Shown: positions 33,402-42,382 of the stretch, piece by piece
How the letters are laid out: the number at the start of each line of letters is the position of its first letter
Position numbering within the stretch: position 1 is the stretch's first letter
NCBI RefSeq assembly: GCF_002900975.1
Contig: NZ_PJON01000001.1
Coordinates: 992,001 to 1,056,000, forward strand
Source of the DNA: Tabrizicola aquatica
Lineage (GTDB): Bacteria > Pseudomonadota > Alphaproteobacteria > Rhodobacterales > Rhodobacteraceae
Length of the DNA stretch: 64,000 bases
Direction of reading: 5' to 3'
Translations under genes and position numbers: made by a program
Notes under the pieces: generated by a model
The model's database searches: none
What the model was told of the DNA's origin: nothing
The model's input: only the letters and a program-made list of their open reading frames with translations

Positions 33402-35136
33402 AGCCACCCGCTTCCACATCCGCCCGCCCGAGCGTCCCACCCCCCCGCCGGCCGAGGGTGCGGGGATGTTCGACACCCAGGATGACGGCTTTGCCGGCAT
33501 GGACTTTCGCCGGCCGGATGCGCCAGCGCCCTCCGCGACGGCGGCAGCCGCCCCGGCCCCGCCCGAACCGCCCCGCGCAGCAGCCAGCGTGCTGAAGGTG
33601 CCGCGCGCCTCCGCTGCAGATCCCGGAGTCGAGGCAGACCTTTCCGCCATCGCGGCCGAAGGGCTGACCGGCCGCCAACTGCGCAGGGCGCGGATGATCG
33701 CCCAGCAGCACGGCCTTTCCGTCACGTCGGACCTGGACGCCGTGCGCCAGTTGCGCCTTGCCGGCATCGACCCGTTCACGCGCGGCTCGCTTCTGAACAT
33801 GGTCACGTCGCGGCTGACCGGCGGCGCGGCGGCCCCTGCCCCCACGCCGGAGGCCGACCCCGCCGGCAACGGCGGGGCCCCGCCTCCGGGACGCGAACTT
33901 GCGCGCCTGCCCGGCGACGTGGTGCAACTGCCGCAGAAGGCGCGGCCGCTGGCGCTACCCTCGACCGAACAGCGCGCCGATGTGACCCAGGCTGGGGAAA
34001 TCCTGCGCATGCAGCAGGACATCGCCCGCCGCCGCCGCCGCCGCCTGGCGCTGCTGGCCACGCGGTTGATCGCCTTTGTCCTGCTGCCGACGATGCTGGC
34101 GGGCTGGTACTTCTACCAGATGGCGACCCCGATGTTCGCCACACGCACCGAATTCGTCATCCAGCAGGCCGCCCCCGCAGCGGGTGCGGGGCAGCTGGGC
34201 GGCCTTTTCTCAGGGACCGCCATGGCGACCTCGCAGGATTCGATCGCGGTGCAGGGCTATCTGCAATCGCGTGAGGCCATGCTGCGCCTGGAAGAGGATG
34301 TGGGCTTCCGCGCCCATTTCCAAAGCGAGATGATCGACCCCCTGCAACGGCTGGAACCGGACGCCAGCCTGGAAGCCGCCTACAAGGTCTACCGCAATTT
34401 CGTGAAGATCTCGTATGACCCGACCGAAGGTCTGATCCGCATGGAGGTGATCGCCGCCGACCCCGCGGTCGCCGCGCAATGGGCCAACCAGTTGATCGCC
34501 TATGCCGAGGAACAGGTCGACCACCTGACCCAACGCCTGCGCGCCGACCAGATGAAGGATGCGCAGACCGGCTATGACGATGCGCAGGTCGCCCTTGCCA
34601 CCTCGCAGCGCGAGCTGATCGAATTGCAGGAACGGTTCAAGGTCATCTCCTCGGAGACCGAAGTCGGGCTGCTGACCGGCCAGATTTCGACGCTTGAGGC
34701 GCAACTGACGCAAGAACGGCTGTCGCTGGCACAGATGCAGGCAAACGAAAACCCGAACCAGGCCCGGATGGAGCCGGTCCTTCGCCGGATCGCCACCCTG
34801 GAATCCGAGATCGCCAGCATCCGCGCCAAGATGACTGGCAGCTCGGCCGGAAGCTCCAGCCTGGCGCAGGTGCAGGGCGAGTTGCTGGTGGCCCAGGCCG
34901 ACCTGCAGACCCGCCAGATGATCCTGGCCCAGGCCCTGCAGTCGATGGAGACCTCGCGCGTCGAGGCCAACCGCCAGGTGCGCTATCTGTCGCTTTCGGT
35001 GCGCCCGATTCCGCCAGACGCCCCCACCTATCCGCGCGCTTTCGAAAACACGGCTGTCACGCTGTTGATCATGCTGGGGATTTACCTCATGGTCTCGATG
35101 ACCGCCGCGATCCTGCGGGAACAGGTCTCTGCCTGA
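33385..35136 (+). CDS. kpsE: Capsule export inner-membrane protein (KpsE-like) with long N-terminal tail
   Basis: The 583-aa protein starts with about 215 residues that are rich in Pro, Ala and charged residues and probably disordered, followed by one helix (LALLATRLIAFVLLPTMLAG). The periplasmic part has a KpsE/Wzz-like region with coiled coil (about residues 370-500), and a second membrane helix (TAVTLLIMLGIYLMVSM) lies near the C-terminus. This fits the KpsE/BexC family that links the exporter to the outer membrane. ATG 33385 overlaps kpsT, so they are co-translated. The long N-terminal tail is unusual. Confidence 0.83.
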   Translation: MTTPPKATRFHIRPPERPTPPPAEGAGMFDTQDDGFAGMDFRRPDAPAPSATAAAAPAPPEPPRAAASVLKVPRASAADPGVEADLSAIAAEGLTGRQLRRARMIAQQHGLSVTSDLDAVRQLRLAGIDPFTRGSLLNMVTSRLTGGAAAPAPTPEADPAGNGGAPPPGRELARLPGDVVQLPQKARPLALPSTEQRADVTQAGEILRMQQDIARRRRRRLALLATRLIAFVLLPTMLAGWYFYQMATPMFATRTEFVIQQAAPAAGAGQLGGLFSGTAMATSQDSIAVQGYLQSREAMLRLEEDVGFRAHFQSEMIDPLQRLEPDASLEAAYKVYRNFVKISYDPTEGLIRMEVIAADPAVAAQWANQLIAYAEEQVDHLTQRLRADQMKDAQTGYDDAQVALATSQRELIELQERFKVISSETEVGLLTGQISTLEAQLTQERLSLAQMQANENPNQARMEPVLRRIATLESEIASIRAKMTGSSAGSSSLAQVQGELLVAQADLQTRQMILAQALQSMETSRVEANRQVRYLSLSVRPIPPDAPTYPRAFENTAVTLLIMLGIYLMVSMTAAILREQVSA

Positions 35137-35143
35137 GGGTGCG

Positions 35144-35974
35144 ATGAAGGATGTGACGATCGGCGCGCTGCGCGTCGGCAACGACCGGCCGCTTCTGGTG
35201 ATTGCCGGCCCCTGCCAGCTGGAAAGCCTGGACCACGCCCAGATGATCGCGGGCGAGATGGCGCAGGCTTGCGCGGCGGCCGGGGCGCAGTTCGTGTTCA
35301 AGGCCAGCTACGACAAGGCCAACCGCACCTCGCTCTCGGGCCAGCGGGGCCTGGGGATCGAGGCCGGGCTGAAAGTGCTGGAGGCGGTGCGCGCGATGGG
35401 GATGCCGGTCCTGACCGATGTCCACGACGCCGGTCAGGCGCGCGAAGCGGCGGCGGTGGTGGACGTGATCCAGATCCCGGCCTTCCTGTGCCGGCAGACC
35501 GACCTTCTGCTCGCTGCCGGGGAAACCGGGGCGGTGGTCAACATCAAGAAGGGGCAGTTCCTCGCGCCCTGGGACATGGCCAATGTGGCCGCCAAGGTCG
35601 AAAGCACGGGCAACAGCCGCATCCTGCTGACCGAGCGCGGGGTCAGCTTCGGCTACAACACGCTGGTGGCCGACATGCGCGCGCTGCCGGTCATGGCGCG
35701 GACCGGCTGGCCGGTGATCATGGATGCCACCCATTCGGTGCAGCAGCCCGGTGGGCAAGGCAACGCCTCGGGCGGCCAGCGCGAATTCGCGCCGGTCATG
35801 GCACGGGCGGCGGTCAGTCTGGGCATCGCGGGGGTGTTCATCGAAACGCACGAGGACCCCAACCGCGCGCCGTCGGACGGGCCGAACATGATCCCCTTGG
35901 CGCAGATGCCGGCGCTGGTGGAAAGCCTGATGCAGTTCGACCGTCTGGCCAAGGCCGATCCGCTGCGGGTCTGA
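35144..35974 (+). CDS. kdsA: 3-deoxy-8-phosphooctulonate (KDO-8-P) synthase
   Basis: KdsA condenses arabinose-5-phosphate and PEP to KDO-8-P, the precursor of KDO in lipid A-core and capsule linkers. The 276-aa protein has AGPCQLES at the start, FKASYDKANRTS, GRGVSFGYN-like ERGVSFGYNTLV and DATHSVQQPG. It follows the KpsE-like gene by 7 nt, so KDO synthesis and capsule export are co-expressed, in line with KDO linkers on group-2 capsules. Confidence 0.96.
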   Translation: MKDVTIGALRVGNDRPLLVIAGPCQLESLDHAQMIAGEMAQACAAAGAQFVFKASYDKANRTSLSGQRGLGIEAGLKVLEAVRAMGMPVLTDVHDAGQAREAAAVVDVIQIPAFLCRQTDLLLAAGETGAVVNIKKGQFLAPWDMANVAAKVESTGNSRILLTERGVSFGYNTLVADMRALPVMARTGWPVIMDATHSVQQPGGQGNASGGQREFAPVMARAAVSLGIAGVFIETHEDPNRAPSDGPNMIPLAQMPALVESLMQFDRLAKADPLRV

Positions 35975-35994
35975 CCGGCGGGTGCGCCCGGGTG

Positions 35995-36041
35995 CCGGAA
36001 ATCGTCACGATTTCCGGACCGATTTCCAGGTCGGAAATCGG
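35995..36041. terminator. Tandem double hairpin between kdsA and the flavoprotein gene
   Basis: The first dyad has arms CCGGAAATCG/CGATTTCCGG around loop TCA (35995-36017). The second has arms CCGATTTCC/GGAAATCGG around a 5-nt loop (36019-36041). The arms share GGAAATCG/CGATTTCC, so alternative pairings between hairpins are possible. It lies between convergent genes. Confidence 0.6.
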
Positions 36042-36050
36042 TGCCCGGCG

Positions 36051-37217
36051 TCAGATGGCCTGCCCGGCGGCCCAGCCCGAGGACCAGGCCCATTGAAAGT
36101 TGTAGCCGCCCAGCCAGCCGGTGACATCCACCACCTCGCCGACGAAATACAGCCCCGGCACATCCCGCGCCGCCATCGTGCGTCCGTCCAGCGCCCGGGT
36201 GTCCACCCCGCCCAGCGTGACCTCGGCCGTGCGATAGCCTTCGGAGCCCACGGGGACCAGCCGCCAGTCGCGCAGCCCCTCGGCCAGCCGGTCCAGCACT
36301 GCGGCGGGCAGTTCGGCCATGGTCTGGGTCACCCCTGCCGCTTCTTCCAGATGCCGCGCCAGCCGCTCGGGCAGCCAGCGGGCCAGGACGGTGCGCAAGG
36401 CGACCTTGCCGCGCGCCGCCCGCAATTCGGCCGCAACGTCCCGGCCGGGCAAAAGGTCCAGATGGATCGCCTCGCCCTCGCGCCAGTAGCTGGAGATCTG
36501 CAGCACCGCCGGACCCGACAGCCCGCGATGGGTGAAGAGCATCGCCTCGTCAAAGCCCTGACGGCCGCAGGCCACCCGGCCGGGCAGTGCCACGCCGGCA
36601 AGGGGGCGCATCCAGGCCAGTTCCTGCTCGGCGAAGGTCAGGGGCACCAGGGCGGGCCGGGTCTCGACCAGGGGCAGGCCAAAGCTCTCGGCCACACGGT
36701 AGCCATAGCCCGTGGCCCCCATCTTCGGGATCGACTTGCCGCCCGTGGCGACCACCACGGCCCGTGCGGATTGCAGGCCCCGCGCGGTCTCGACCGTGAA
36801 GCCTGCGCCGGACCGCTGCACCTCGCCCAGGGCGCAGCCCAGCCAGAGCGTGACCCCCGCCCGCTCCATGTCGCGAAGCAGCATGTCTACCACTTGGGTG
36901 GCGGGCCCGTCGCAGAACAGTTGGCCCAGGGTCTTTTCGTGCCAGGCGATGCCGGCTGCATCCATCCGCGCGATGAAGTCCCATTGCGTGAACCGTTTCA
37001 GCGCCGACAGCGCAAAGCGCGGATTTTGCGACAGGAATCGGTCCGGCGCGATGCCAAGGTTGGTGAAATTGCACCGCCCGCCGCCCGAGATCCGGATCTT
37101 TTCGCCCGGCGCCTTGGCATGGTCGATGACCAGAACCCGACGGCCCCGGCGGCCCGCTTCGATGGCGGCCATCATGCCGGCCGCCCCGGCGCCAAGGATG
37201 ATCGCGTCCCAGTCCAT
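36051..37217 (-). CDS. HI0933/BaiN-like flavoprotein
   Basis: The 388-aa FAD protein has a Rossmann dinucleotide motif at the start (AIILGAGAAGMMAAIEAG), the GGGRCNFTN motif of the HI0933 family and VVVATGGKSIPKMGATGYGY; it ends with GLYFVGEVVDVTGWLGGYN. Members are NAD(P)/FAD-dependent oxidoreductases, mostly of unknown physiological role; BaiN acts on bile acids in some gut bacteria. Here I assign family only. Monocistronic. Confidence 0.88.
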   Translation of the reverse strand: MDWDAIILGAGAAGMMAAIEAGRRGRRVLVIDHAKAPGEKIRISGGGRCNFTNLGIAPDRFLSQNPRFALSALKRFTQWDFIARMDAAGIAWHEKTLGQLFCDGPATQVVDMLLRDMERAGVTLWLGCALGEVQRSGAGFTVETARGLQSARAVVVATGGKSIPKMGATGYGYRVAESFGLPLVETRPALVPLTFAEQELAWMRPLAGVALPGRVACGRQGFDEAMLFTHRGLSGPAVLQISSYWREGEAIHLDLLPGRDVAAELRAARGKVALRTVLARWLPERLARHLEEAAGVTQTMAELPAAVLDRLAEGLRDWRLVPVGSEGYRTAEVTLGGVDTRALDGRTMAARDVPGLYFVGEVVDVTGWLGGYNFQWAWSSGWAAGQAI

Positions 37218-37289
37218 CCGCCCGTCCTAGCCCGGCCGGCCCGGTCCCGCAAGCCGCCGCCACCCCGCGAAATTTTCGCCATTGGCCTC

Positions 37290-37318
37290 TTGCACCCCCT
37301 GCGGGCCTTCGCTAAACA
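37290..37318 (+). promoter_or_regulatory. Promoter of tRNA-Gln
   Basis: TTGCAC (37290-37295) and TAAACA (37313-37318) are separated by 17 nt and end 12 nt before the tRNA 5' end, the spacing expected for a tRNA promoter. Confidence 0.55.
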
Positions 37319-37330
37319 CCGCCGCACGGT

Positions 37331-37405
<75 letters not shown>

Positions 37406-37445
37406 ACCTTTTCCCCCACCATTCCGGCAGAGCAGAGATCGCGCC

Positions 37446-37901
37446 TTGACCCTACGCCCCCTGTTCCTTGCCACGCTTCTGCCGCTGGTCGCCTGTGTGG
37501 GCGGCGGCGGCAAGACCACGATGCAGTTCTACCCGCTGGAAGGGCAGATCGCGGCCGAGGACCCCACGCTGGTGATCGAAGCGGTGATGGAGAACGTCTC
37601 GGGCACCTCGGGCCCGCTGAAGTTCCGCCTGCCCGGCCGGGTGAAATGCGAAGGCACCTGGTCCTCGCTGACGCCCAAGACCGTCTCGCGGTCGAACGGG
37701 TTGTCGCTGACCTGGAAGAAGACCGGCGGCGAGATCGGCAACGAGACGCGCACCGAAGCACGGGTGAACGACGGCGAGCTTTACGCGGTCTGCGAGGATG
37801 GTCGCAGGGTGCAGGGCACGTTCGTAATCGGCTCGGGCACCGCCAGCGGCACCGGCCAGGCGACCGATACCCAGGGCAACGTCTATAAATTGCTGTTCTA
37901 G
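37446..37901 (+). CDS. Small lipoprotein of unknown function
   Basis: The 151-aa product begins with a lipoprotein signal: LRPLFLATLLPLVAC, cysteine at the lipobox (LVAC, Cys17), then a Gly-rich linker. The mature part is mostly beta and polar, with two further cysteines at KCEGTW and AVCEDG that may form a disulfide. It is probably anchored to a membrane in the periplasm. The start is TTG 37446, preceded only by weak SD-like AGCAGAG. No family recognised. Its end overlaps the convergent aroB end by 4 nt. Confidence 0.7.
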   Translation: MTLRPLFLATLLPLVACVGGGGKTTMQFYPLEGQIAAEDPTLVIEAVMENVSGTSGPLKFRLPGRVKCEGTWSSLTPKTVSRSNGLSLTWKKTGGEIGNETRTEARVNDGELYAVCEDGRRVQGTFVIGSGTASGTGQATDTQGNVYKLLF

Positions 37902-39013
37902 CGCCGCCGCGCCATGGCTTCGTCCAGAACGGCGCGGACGGCTTCGCCCGGCACATCCTCGGCCACGAAGGCCTGGCCGATTCCGCGCGCAAGAATAAAG
38001 CGCAGCCGGCCGTCCACCACCTTCTTGTCCTGCTCCATCAGCGCGATCAGCGCCTCGGTCCCCGGCAGGTCGCCAGGGATGTCGGACAGGTCGACCTTCA
38101 TGCCCATCGCGGCAAGATGGGCGCGGACGCGACTGGGCTCTTCCTGGCTGCACAGGCCCAGACGGGCGGAAAGCTCGAACGCCAGCGCGCAGCCGATCGC
38201 GACGCCTTCGCCGTGCAACAGGCGGTCGCCATAGCCCGTCGCCTTTTCCAGCGCGTGGCAGAAGGTGTGGCCCAGGTTCAGCAGCGCGCGCTCGCCCTCT
38301 TCCGTCTCGTCGCGGCTGACGATGCCGGCCTTCATCTCGACCGAGCGGGTGACGGCGCGCAGGCGGGCGGCGGTGTCGCCGTCGCGCAAGGCGGGGCCGT
38401 CGCGTTCCAGCCAGTCAAAGAAGGCCGCATCGCCCAGCAGGCCGTATTTCACCACCTCGCCATAGCCAGACAGGAAGTCGCGGCCGGGCAGCGTGGACAG
38501 GACGCCGATGTCGGCCAGCACCAGCGAGGGCTGGTGGAAGGCGCCGACCAGGTTCTTGCCTTGCGCGGTGTTGATCCCGGTCTTGCCGCCGACCGAGCTG
38601 TCGACCTGCGCCAGAAGCGAGGTCGGAAGCTGCACGAAGCGCACGCCGCGCCGCAGGATGGCCGCGGAAAAGCCGACGAGGTCGCCGATCACGCCGCCGC
38701 CCAGCGCCAGGACCACGTCCTTGCGTTCGACCTTCTGTTCCAACAGCCATTCGGTGCAGCGGGCCAGGTTTTCCCAGTTCTTGGTCCCCTCGCCGGGCGG
38801 CAGGGCCAGCGCGGTTGCGCTGATCCCCTCGGCGGCAAGGGCGTCGGTCAGGGCGGGCAGGTGCGCGGCGGCGACGGTCTCATCCGTCACCACCGCCACG
38901 CGCTTGCGGCGCAGCAGCGGTGCGATCTCGGCCCCTGCTCTGGCGATCAGGCCTTCGCCGATGCGCACCTGATACGAGCGAGCGCCCAGGTCCACCGCCA
39001 CGGTATTGGTCAT
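37898..39013 (-). CDS. aroB: 3-dehydroquinate synthase
   Basis: AroB makes 3-dehydroquinate in the shikimate pathway. The 371-aa protein shows VVTDETVAAAHLP, the NAD/zinc region VLALGGGVIGDLVGF, QLPTSLLAQVDSSVGGKTGIN and GYGEVVKYGLLGD, and the zinc histidine in LNLGHTFCHALE. Start: the second of two adjacent ATGs (39013) has GGAGGA with better spacing than the first (39016). It overlaps aroK by 3 nt: aroK-aroB is the usual alphaproteobacterial order. Confidence 0.96.
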   Translation of the reverse strand: MTNTVAVDLGARSYQVRIGEGLIARAGAEIAPLLRRKRVAVVTDETVAAAHLPALTDALAAEGISATALALPPGEGTKNWENLARCTEWLLEQKVERKDVVLALGGGVIGDLVGFSAAILRRGVRFVQLPTSLLAQVDSSVGGKTGINTAQGKNLVGAFHQPSLVLADIGVLSTLPGRDFLSGYGEVVKYGLLGDAAFFDWLERDGPALRDGDTAARLRAVTRSVEMKAGIVSRDETEEGERALLNLGHTFCHALEKATGYGDRLLHGEGVAIGCALAFELSARLGLCSQEEPSRVRAHLAAMGMKVDLSDIPGDLPGTEALIALMEQDKKVVDGRLRFILARGIGQAFVAEDVPGEAVRAVLDEAMARRR

Positions 39014-39618
39014 CATTCCTCCAGCACGTCGGGCCGCGTCAGCAACGCCTGGCGCACGCGGGTCGCCATGTCTTCGACCGACAGGTCGGGCGAGCTGTCC
39101 ACCACCAGGTCGGCTTCGGCGTAGAAGGGCAGCCGGGCTTCGTAAAGCTCGCGCAGGGTTTCGCGCGGGTTGGCGGTCCGCAACAGCGGGCGCGTCGTCT
39201 TGTGGCGGACACGCTGCCAAAGAAGGTCAAGATCGGCGCGCAGCCAGACCGAGACACCGACATCGTGGATCAACTGCCGATTCGCCGCCGACAGGAAGGC
39301 GCCGCCCCCGGTGGACAGCACGCAAGGCGTGCCGCGCAAGAGGCGGCTGATCACCTCGGACTCGCGGGCGCGGAAGAACGGCTCGCCGTCGCGTTCGAAG
39401 ATCTCGGCGATGGAGCGGCTGGCGGCGCGGGTGATTTCTTCGTCCGAATCAAGGAAGGGCACGCCCAGTTGCCTGGCCAAGGCCGTGCCGACGGCGGTCT
39501 TGCCCGCCCCCATCATCCCCACCATCACCACCGTTTTACCCAGGCGCAAAGGTCCGATCCTGTCTGGTTCACGCGCCCCCGGGCAAGGAATGACCGACGG
39601 CAAATATTCCGCACTCAA
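39013..39618 (-). CDS. aroK: Shikimate kinase
   Basis: AroK phosphorylates shikimate. The Walker A is VGMMGAGKTAVG, followed by VPFLDSDEEI (substrate/Mg site), LSTGGGAFL and the lid RPLLRTANPRETL. The start is uncertain: TTG 39618 gives 201 aa, while a TTG before the RLGKTVV segment would give a more typical length; the first 25 residues look non-conserved. It lies upstream of aroB in an operon. Confidence 0.93.
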   Translation of the reverse strand: MSAEYLPSVIPCPGAREPDRIGPLRLGKTVVMVGMMGAGKTAVGTALARQLGVPFLDSDEEITRAASRSIAEIFERDGEPFFRARESEVISRLLRGTPCVLSTGGGAFLSAANRQLIHDVGVSVWLRADLDLLWQRVRHKTTRPLLRTANPRETLRELYEARLPFYAEADLVVDSSPDLSVEDMATRVRQALLTRPDVLEE

Positions 39619-39741
39619 TGGCGTGAAACTGGAGCGGATGCTATATAGATTGTCAAATCATGTCGTGCCGGCAATCGCTGGGGCGGAAAAGAAGATCCGG
39701 CCGACCAACGGCCGGGCATGATGTCGAGGAAGGGCAAGGCG

Positions 39742-39876
39742 ATGGGTCGGATCATCAAGGTGTTGGTGGTGTTGGTGATTTTTGGCTTCATCGGGCTGAC
39801 CGGCTATGCCTATCTGGCCGACCTCACCCCGCCGCAGTCCGAGGTGAAGAAGCCCGTGGTGCTGAATGCGGACTAG
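39742..39876 (+). CDS. 44-aa single-helix membrane protein
   Basis: ATG 39742 opens a 44-aa frame: one hydrophobic helix (IIKVLVVLVIFGFIGLTGYAY) followed by a short proline-containing tail (LADLTPPQSEVKKP). It is too short for a known family but has a clear topology and ends overlapping the start of the next gene (11 nt), so it is likely translated. An earlier ATG (39721) would add 7 basic residues. Function unknown. Confidence 0.65.
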   Translation: MGRIIKVLVVLVIFGFIGLTGYAYLADLTPPQSEVKKPVVLNAD

Positions 39877-41425
39877 CGCAGTCTCGGCGGTCGCGTTCCT
39901 GGCGTTGACTGGGCCTTTGTCGGCCCAGGACAGCGCGGGCGGGCCGCTTTCGGCGATCGACTGGCTGTCGCAGTCGGTGGCCACGCCGGTGACCGCTGCG
40001 CCCGGGGTTGCCTCGGGCATCGACGAGCCGCCGGTCACCGAACAGGGCGGGGCGATCCCCGATCCGGTGACGACGACGGCGCTGGACGGGCCGAACCCGG
40101 ATGCGGTCGGGCTGATCCCGCCCGCCGTCTCGGGCCTGCCGACGGCGCTGTGGGGCGCGGGCCTGACGCGTGAGATTGCCGAGCGGCTGGTGGCGCATCC
40201 CGACGACGACCTGCCGGCGATGCGGCAATTGTTCCTGACGATCCTCTTGGCAGAGCTGACTGCGCCCAGCGATTCGGGCGGCCGGGGCGAATTGTTGCAG
40301 GTCCGCATCGACAAGCTGCTGGCGCTTGGCGCGCTGGAGCAGGCTTCGGCGCTGATCGATGCGGCCGGGGCGGATACGCCCGAACTCTTCCGCCGCAGCT
40401 TTGACGTGGCGCTGCTGACCGGGGCCGAGGATCGCGCCTGCACCCGGATGCAGGGCGCGCCGCACCTGGCGCCCACCGTGCCGGCGCGGATCTTTTGCCT
40501 CGCGCGGTCGGGCGACTGGGATACGGCGGCGCTGACGCTGCACACCTCGCAGGCGCTGGGGCAGATCGGGCCGGACCAAGCCCAACTTCTGGCGCGGTTC
40601 CTGGACCCCGACCTTTTCGAGGGCGAGCCGGTGCCGCCTGCGCCCGATCCGGTGACGCCGCTGGACTGGAAGATCTATGAGGCGGTGGGCGAACCCCTGT
40701 CGACCGAGGGGCTGCCGCTGGCGTTCTCCTACGCCGAGATCGGTCCCCGGTCCGGCTGGAAGGCGCGGATCGAGGCGGCCGAGCGGCTGACGCGCGCGGG
40801 CACGATCCCGCCGAACGTGATCCTGGGGCTGTATACCGAGGCCGACCCCGCCGCCTCGGGCGGAGTCTGGGACCGGGCCGAGGCGTTCCAGCGGTTTGAG
40901 GCGGCGCTGGATTCGGGCGATCCGGCCCGCGTTGCGGCCACCCTCCCCGCCGTCTGGGACAAGATGGCCGAGGCCGAGCTGGAGGTGCCCTTTGCGGTCC
41001 TTTTCGGCAAGCGGCTGGCCGACCTGCCCCTGACCGGCGAGGCTGCGGCCGTCGCGTTCCGGGTCGCGCTCTTGTCGCCGCAGGCCGAACTGGTGGCGCG
41101 CCGGCATACCCCCGCCGATGCGACCGAGGGCTTTCTGATCGGGCTGGCGACGGGAAATCTGGACGGCCGCGTGCCGCCGGACAGTCTGGGCCGGGCGATC
41201 TGGGCCGGTTTCCGCACGCCCGTCGCTTCGGCCGAGGCGCAGGCGCTTCTGGACGGCAACCGCAAGGGCGAGGCGATCGTGCTGGCGATCGACACCATCG
41301 CGCGCGGCGTGCAGGGCGACCTGCGCGGGGTCAGCGAGGGGCTTTCCGTCCTGCGCCTGACGGGGCTGGAGGCCGTGGCGCGCAGAACGGCGCTGGAGTT
41401 GATGATCCTGGAACGGCGGGGCTGA
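39866..41425 (+). CDS. 519-aa exported protein of unknown function between aroK and xerD
   Basis: An N-terminal signal peptide (TSAVSAVAFLALTGPLSAQ) precedes a mostly helical, Ala/Leu/Glu-rich protein with no motif I recognise. Repeated helical pairs (LFLTILLAEL, ALEQASALIDAAG, AFRVALLSPQAELVARR) could be TPR/SEL1-like solenoid repeats, but the pattern is weak. It starts inside the preceding small membrane gene and ends 3 nt before xerD, so it is expressed with them. Its position in the shikimate-xerD cluster does not suggest a role. Confidence 0.72.
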   Translation: MRTSAVSAVAFLALTGPLSAQDSAGGPLSAIDWLSQSVATPVTAAPGVASGIDEPPVTEQGGAIPDPVTTTALDGPNPDAVGLIPPAVSGLPTALWGAGLTREIAERLVAHPDDDLPAMRQLFLTILLAELTAPSDSGGRGELLQVRIDKLLALGALEQASALIDAAGADTPELFRRSFDVALLTGAEDRACTRMQGAPHLAPTVPARIFCLARSGDWDTAALTLHTSQALGQIGPDQAQLLARFLDPDLFEGEPVPPAPDPVTPLDWKIYEAVGEPLSTEGLPLAFSYAEIGPRSGWKARIEAAERLTRAGTIPPNVILGLYTEADPAASGGVWDRAEAFQRFEAALDSGDPARVAATLPAVWDKMAEAELEVPFAVLFGKRLADLPLTGEAAAVAFRVALLSPQAELVARRHTPADATEGFLIGLATGNLDGRVPPDSLGRAIWAGFRTPVASAEAQALLDGNRKGEAIVLAIDTIARGVQGDLRGVSEGLSVLRLTGLEAVARRTALELMILERRG

Positions 41426-41428
41426 CCC

Positions 41429-42367
41429 ATGCCGGACGCCGAGGCGAGCCGCTGGATTTCCACCTTCCTTGATGCGCGGGCGGCAGATCTGGGTGCGTCG
41501 CGCAATACGCAACTGGCCTATGGCCGCGACCTGTCCGACTTTGCCGACTGGCTGGCCCGGCGCGGCCGTGGGCTGGCCCAGACTGACCGGGCGGCGGTCG
41601 AGGATTACCTGGTGCATTGCGATGCACAGGGTCTGTCCAAGGCCACCCGTGCGCGGCGCTTGTCCTCGATCCGGCAGCTTTTCCGCTTTGCGGTCGAGGA
41701 AGGCTGGCGCGCCGACAATCCCGCGCTGCGGCTGACCGGCCCGGGCAAGGCGCAGTCGTTGCCCAAGACCCTCAGCGAGACCGAGGTGACCCGGCTGATG
41801 GAGGCCGCCCGCACGCGCGGGCGCAACCCGGTGGACCGGCTGCGCGACACCGCGCTGTTCGAACTCCTCTACGCCACCGGCCTGCGGGTCAGCGAGCTTG
41901 TGGGCCTGCCAGTCGCCGCCGTCCGGGGCGATCCGCGGATGATCCTGGTCAAGGGCAAGGGAGACAAGGAGCGGATGGTGCCGCTTTCCACCCCCGCCCG
42001 GACGGCGCTGGCGGCCTGGCTTGCGCAGCGCGACGCCGAGGATGAGGCGGGCAAGAAGGCGGGCCGCGCGCCGTCGCGTTTCCTGTTTCCCGGCGACGGG
42101 CGCGAGGGGCACCTGACGCGGCAGTATTTCCACAGCCTGGTCAAGGACGTGGCGGTGCTGGCCGGGATTTCCCCGTCGCGCGTGACGCCGCATGTCCTGC
42201 GCCATGCCTTTGCCACCCACCTTTTGGCACATGGCGCCGACCTGCGCGTGATCCAGACCTTGCTTGGCCACGCAGATGTTGCCACCACCGAAATTTACAC
42301 GCATGTCCTCGATGATCACCTCAAGGACCTGGTCCTGACCAAGCATCCCCTGGCCCGCAAGGGCTAA
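41429..42367 (+). CDS. xerD: Site-specific tyrosine recombinase XerD-like
   Basis: The 312-aa protein has an N-terminal SAM-like DNA-binding domain (residues about 1-100) and a catalytic domain with the tyrosine-recombinase residues: Arg in ATGLRVSELVGL, Lys in KGKGDKERMVPL, HxxR in HVLRHAFATHLL, His in LLGHADVATTEIYTHV and the final Tyr in the same segment. It fits XerC/XerD, which resolve chromosome dimers at dif. I prefer XerD by overall sequence, but XerC cannot be excluded. It starts 3 nt after the preceding stop. Confidence 0.93.
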   Translation: MPDAEASRWISTFLDARAADLGASRNTQLAYGRDLSDFADWLARRGRGLAQTDRAAVEDYLVHCDAQGLSKATRARRLSSIRQLFRFAVEEGWRADNPALRLTGPGKAQSLPKTLSETEVTRLMEAARTRGRNPVDRLRDTALFELLYATGLRVSELVGLPVAAVRGDPRMILVKGKGDKERMVPLSTPARTALAAWLAQRDAEDEAGKKAGRAPSRFLFPGDGREGHLTRQYFHSLVKDVAVLAGISPSRVTPHVLRHAFATHLLAHGADLRVIQTLLGHADVATTEIYTHVLDDHLKDLVLTKHPLARKG

Positions 42368-42382
42368 GCCCGGAAAGAGCCT

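Noticed and set aside
41429-42367. XerD as a phage or integrative-element integrase
   Set aside because: It is of housekeeping type and length, in a conserved cluster with no att-like repeats or phage genes nearby; the tRNA-Gln gene is 4 kb away with no duplicated 3' end seen.
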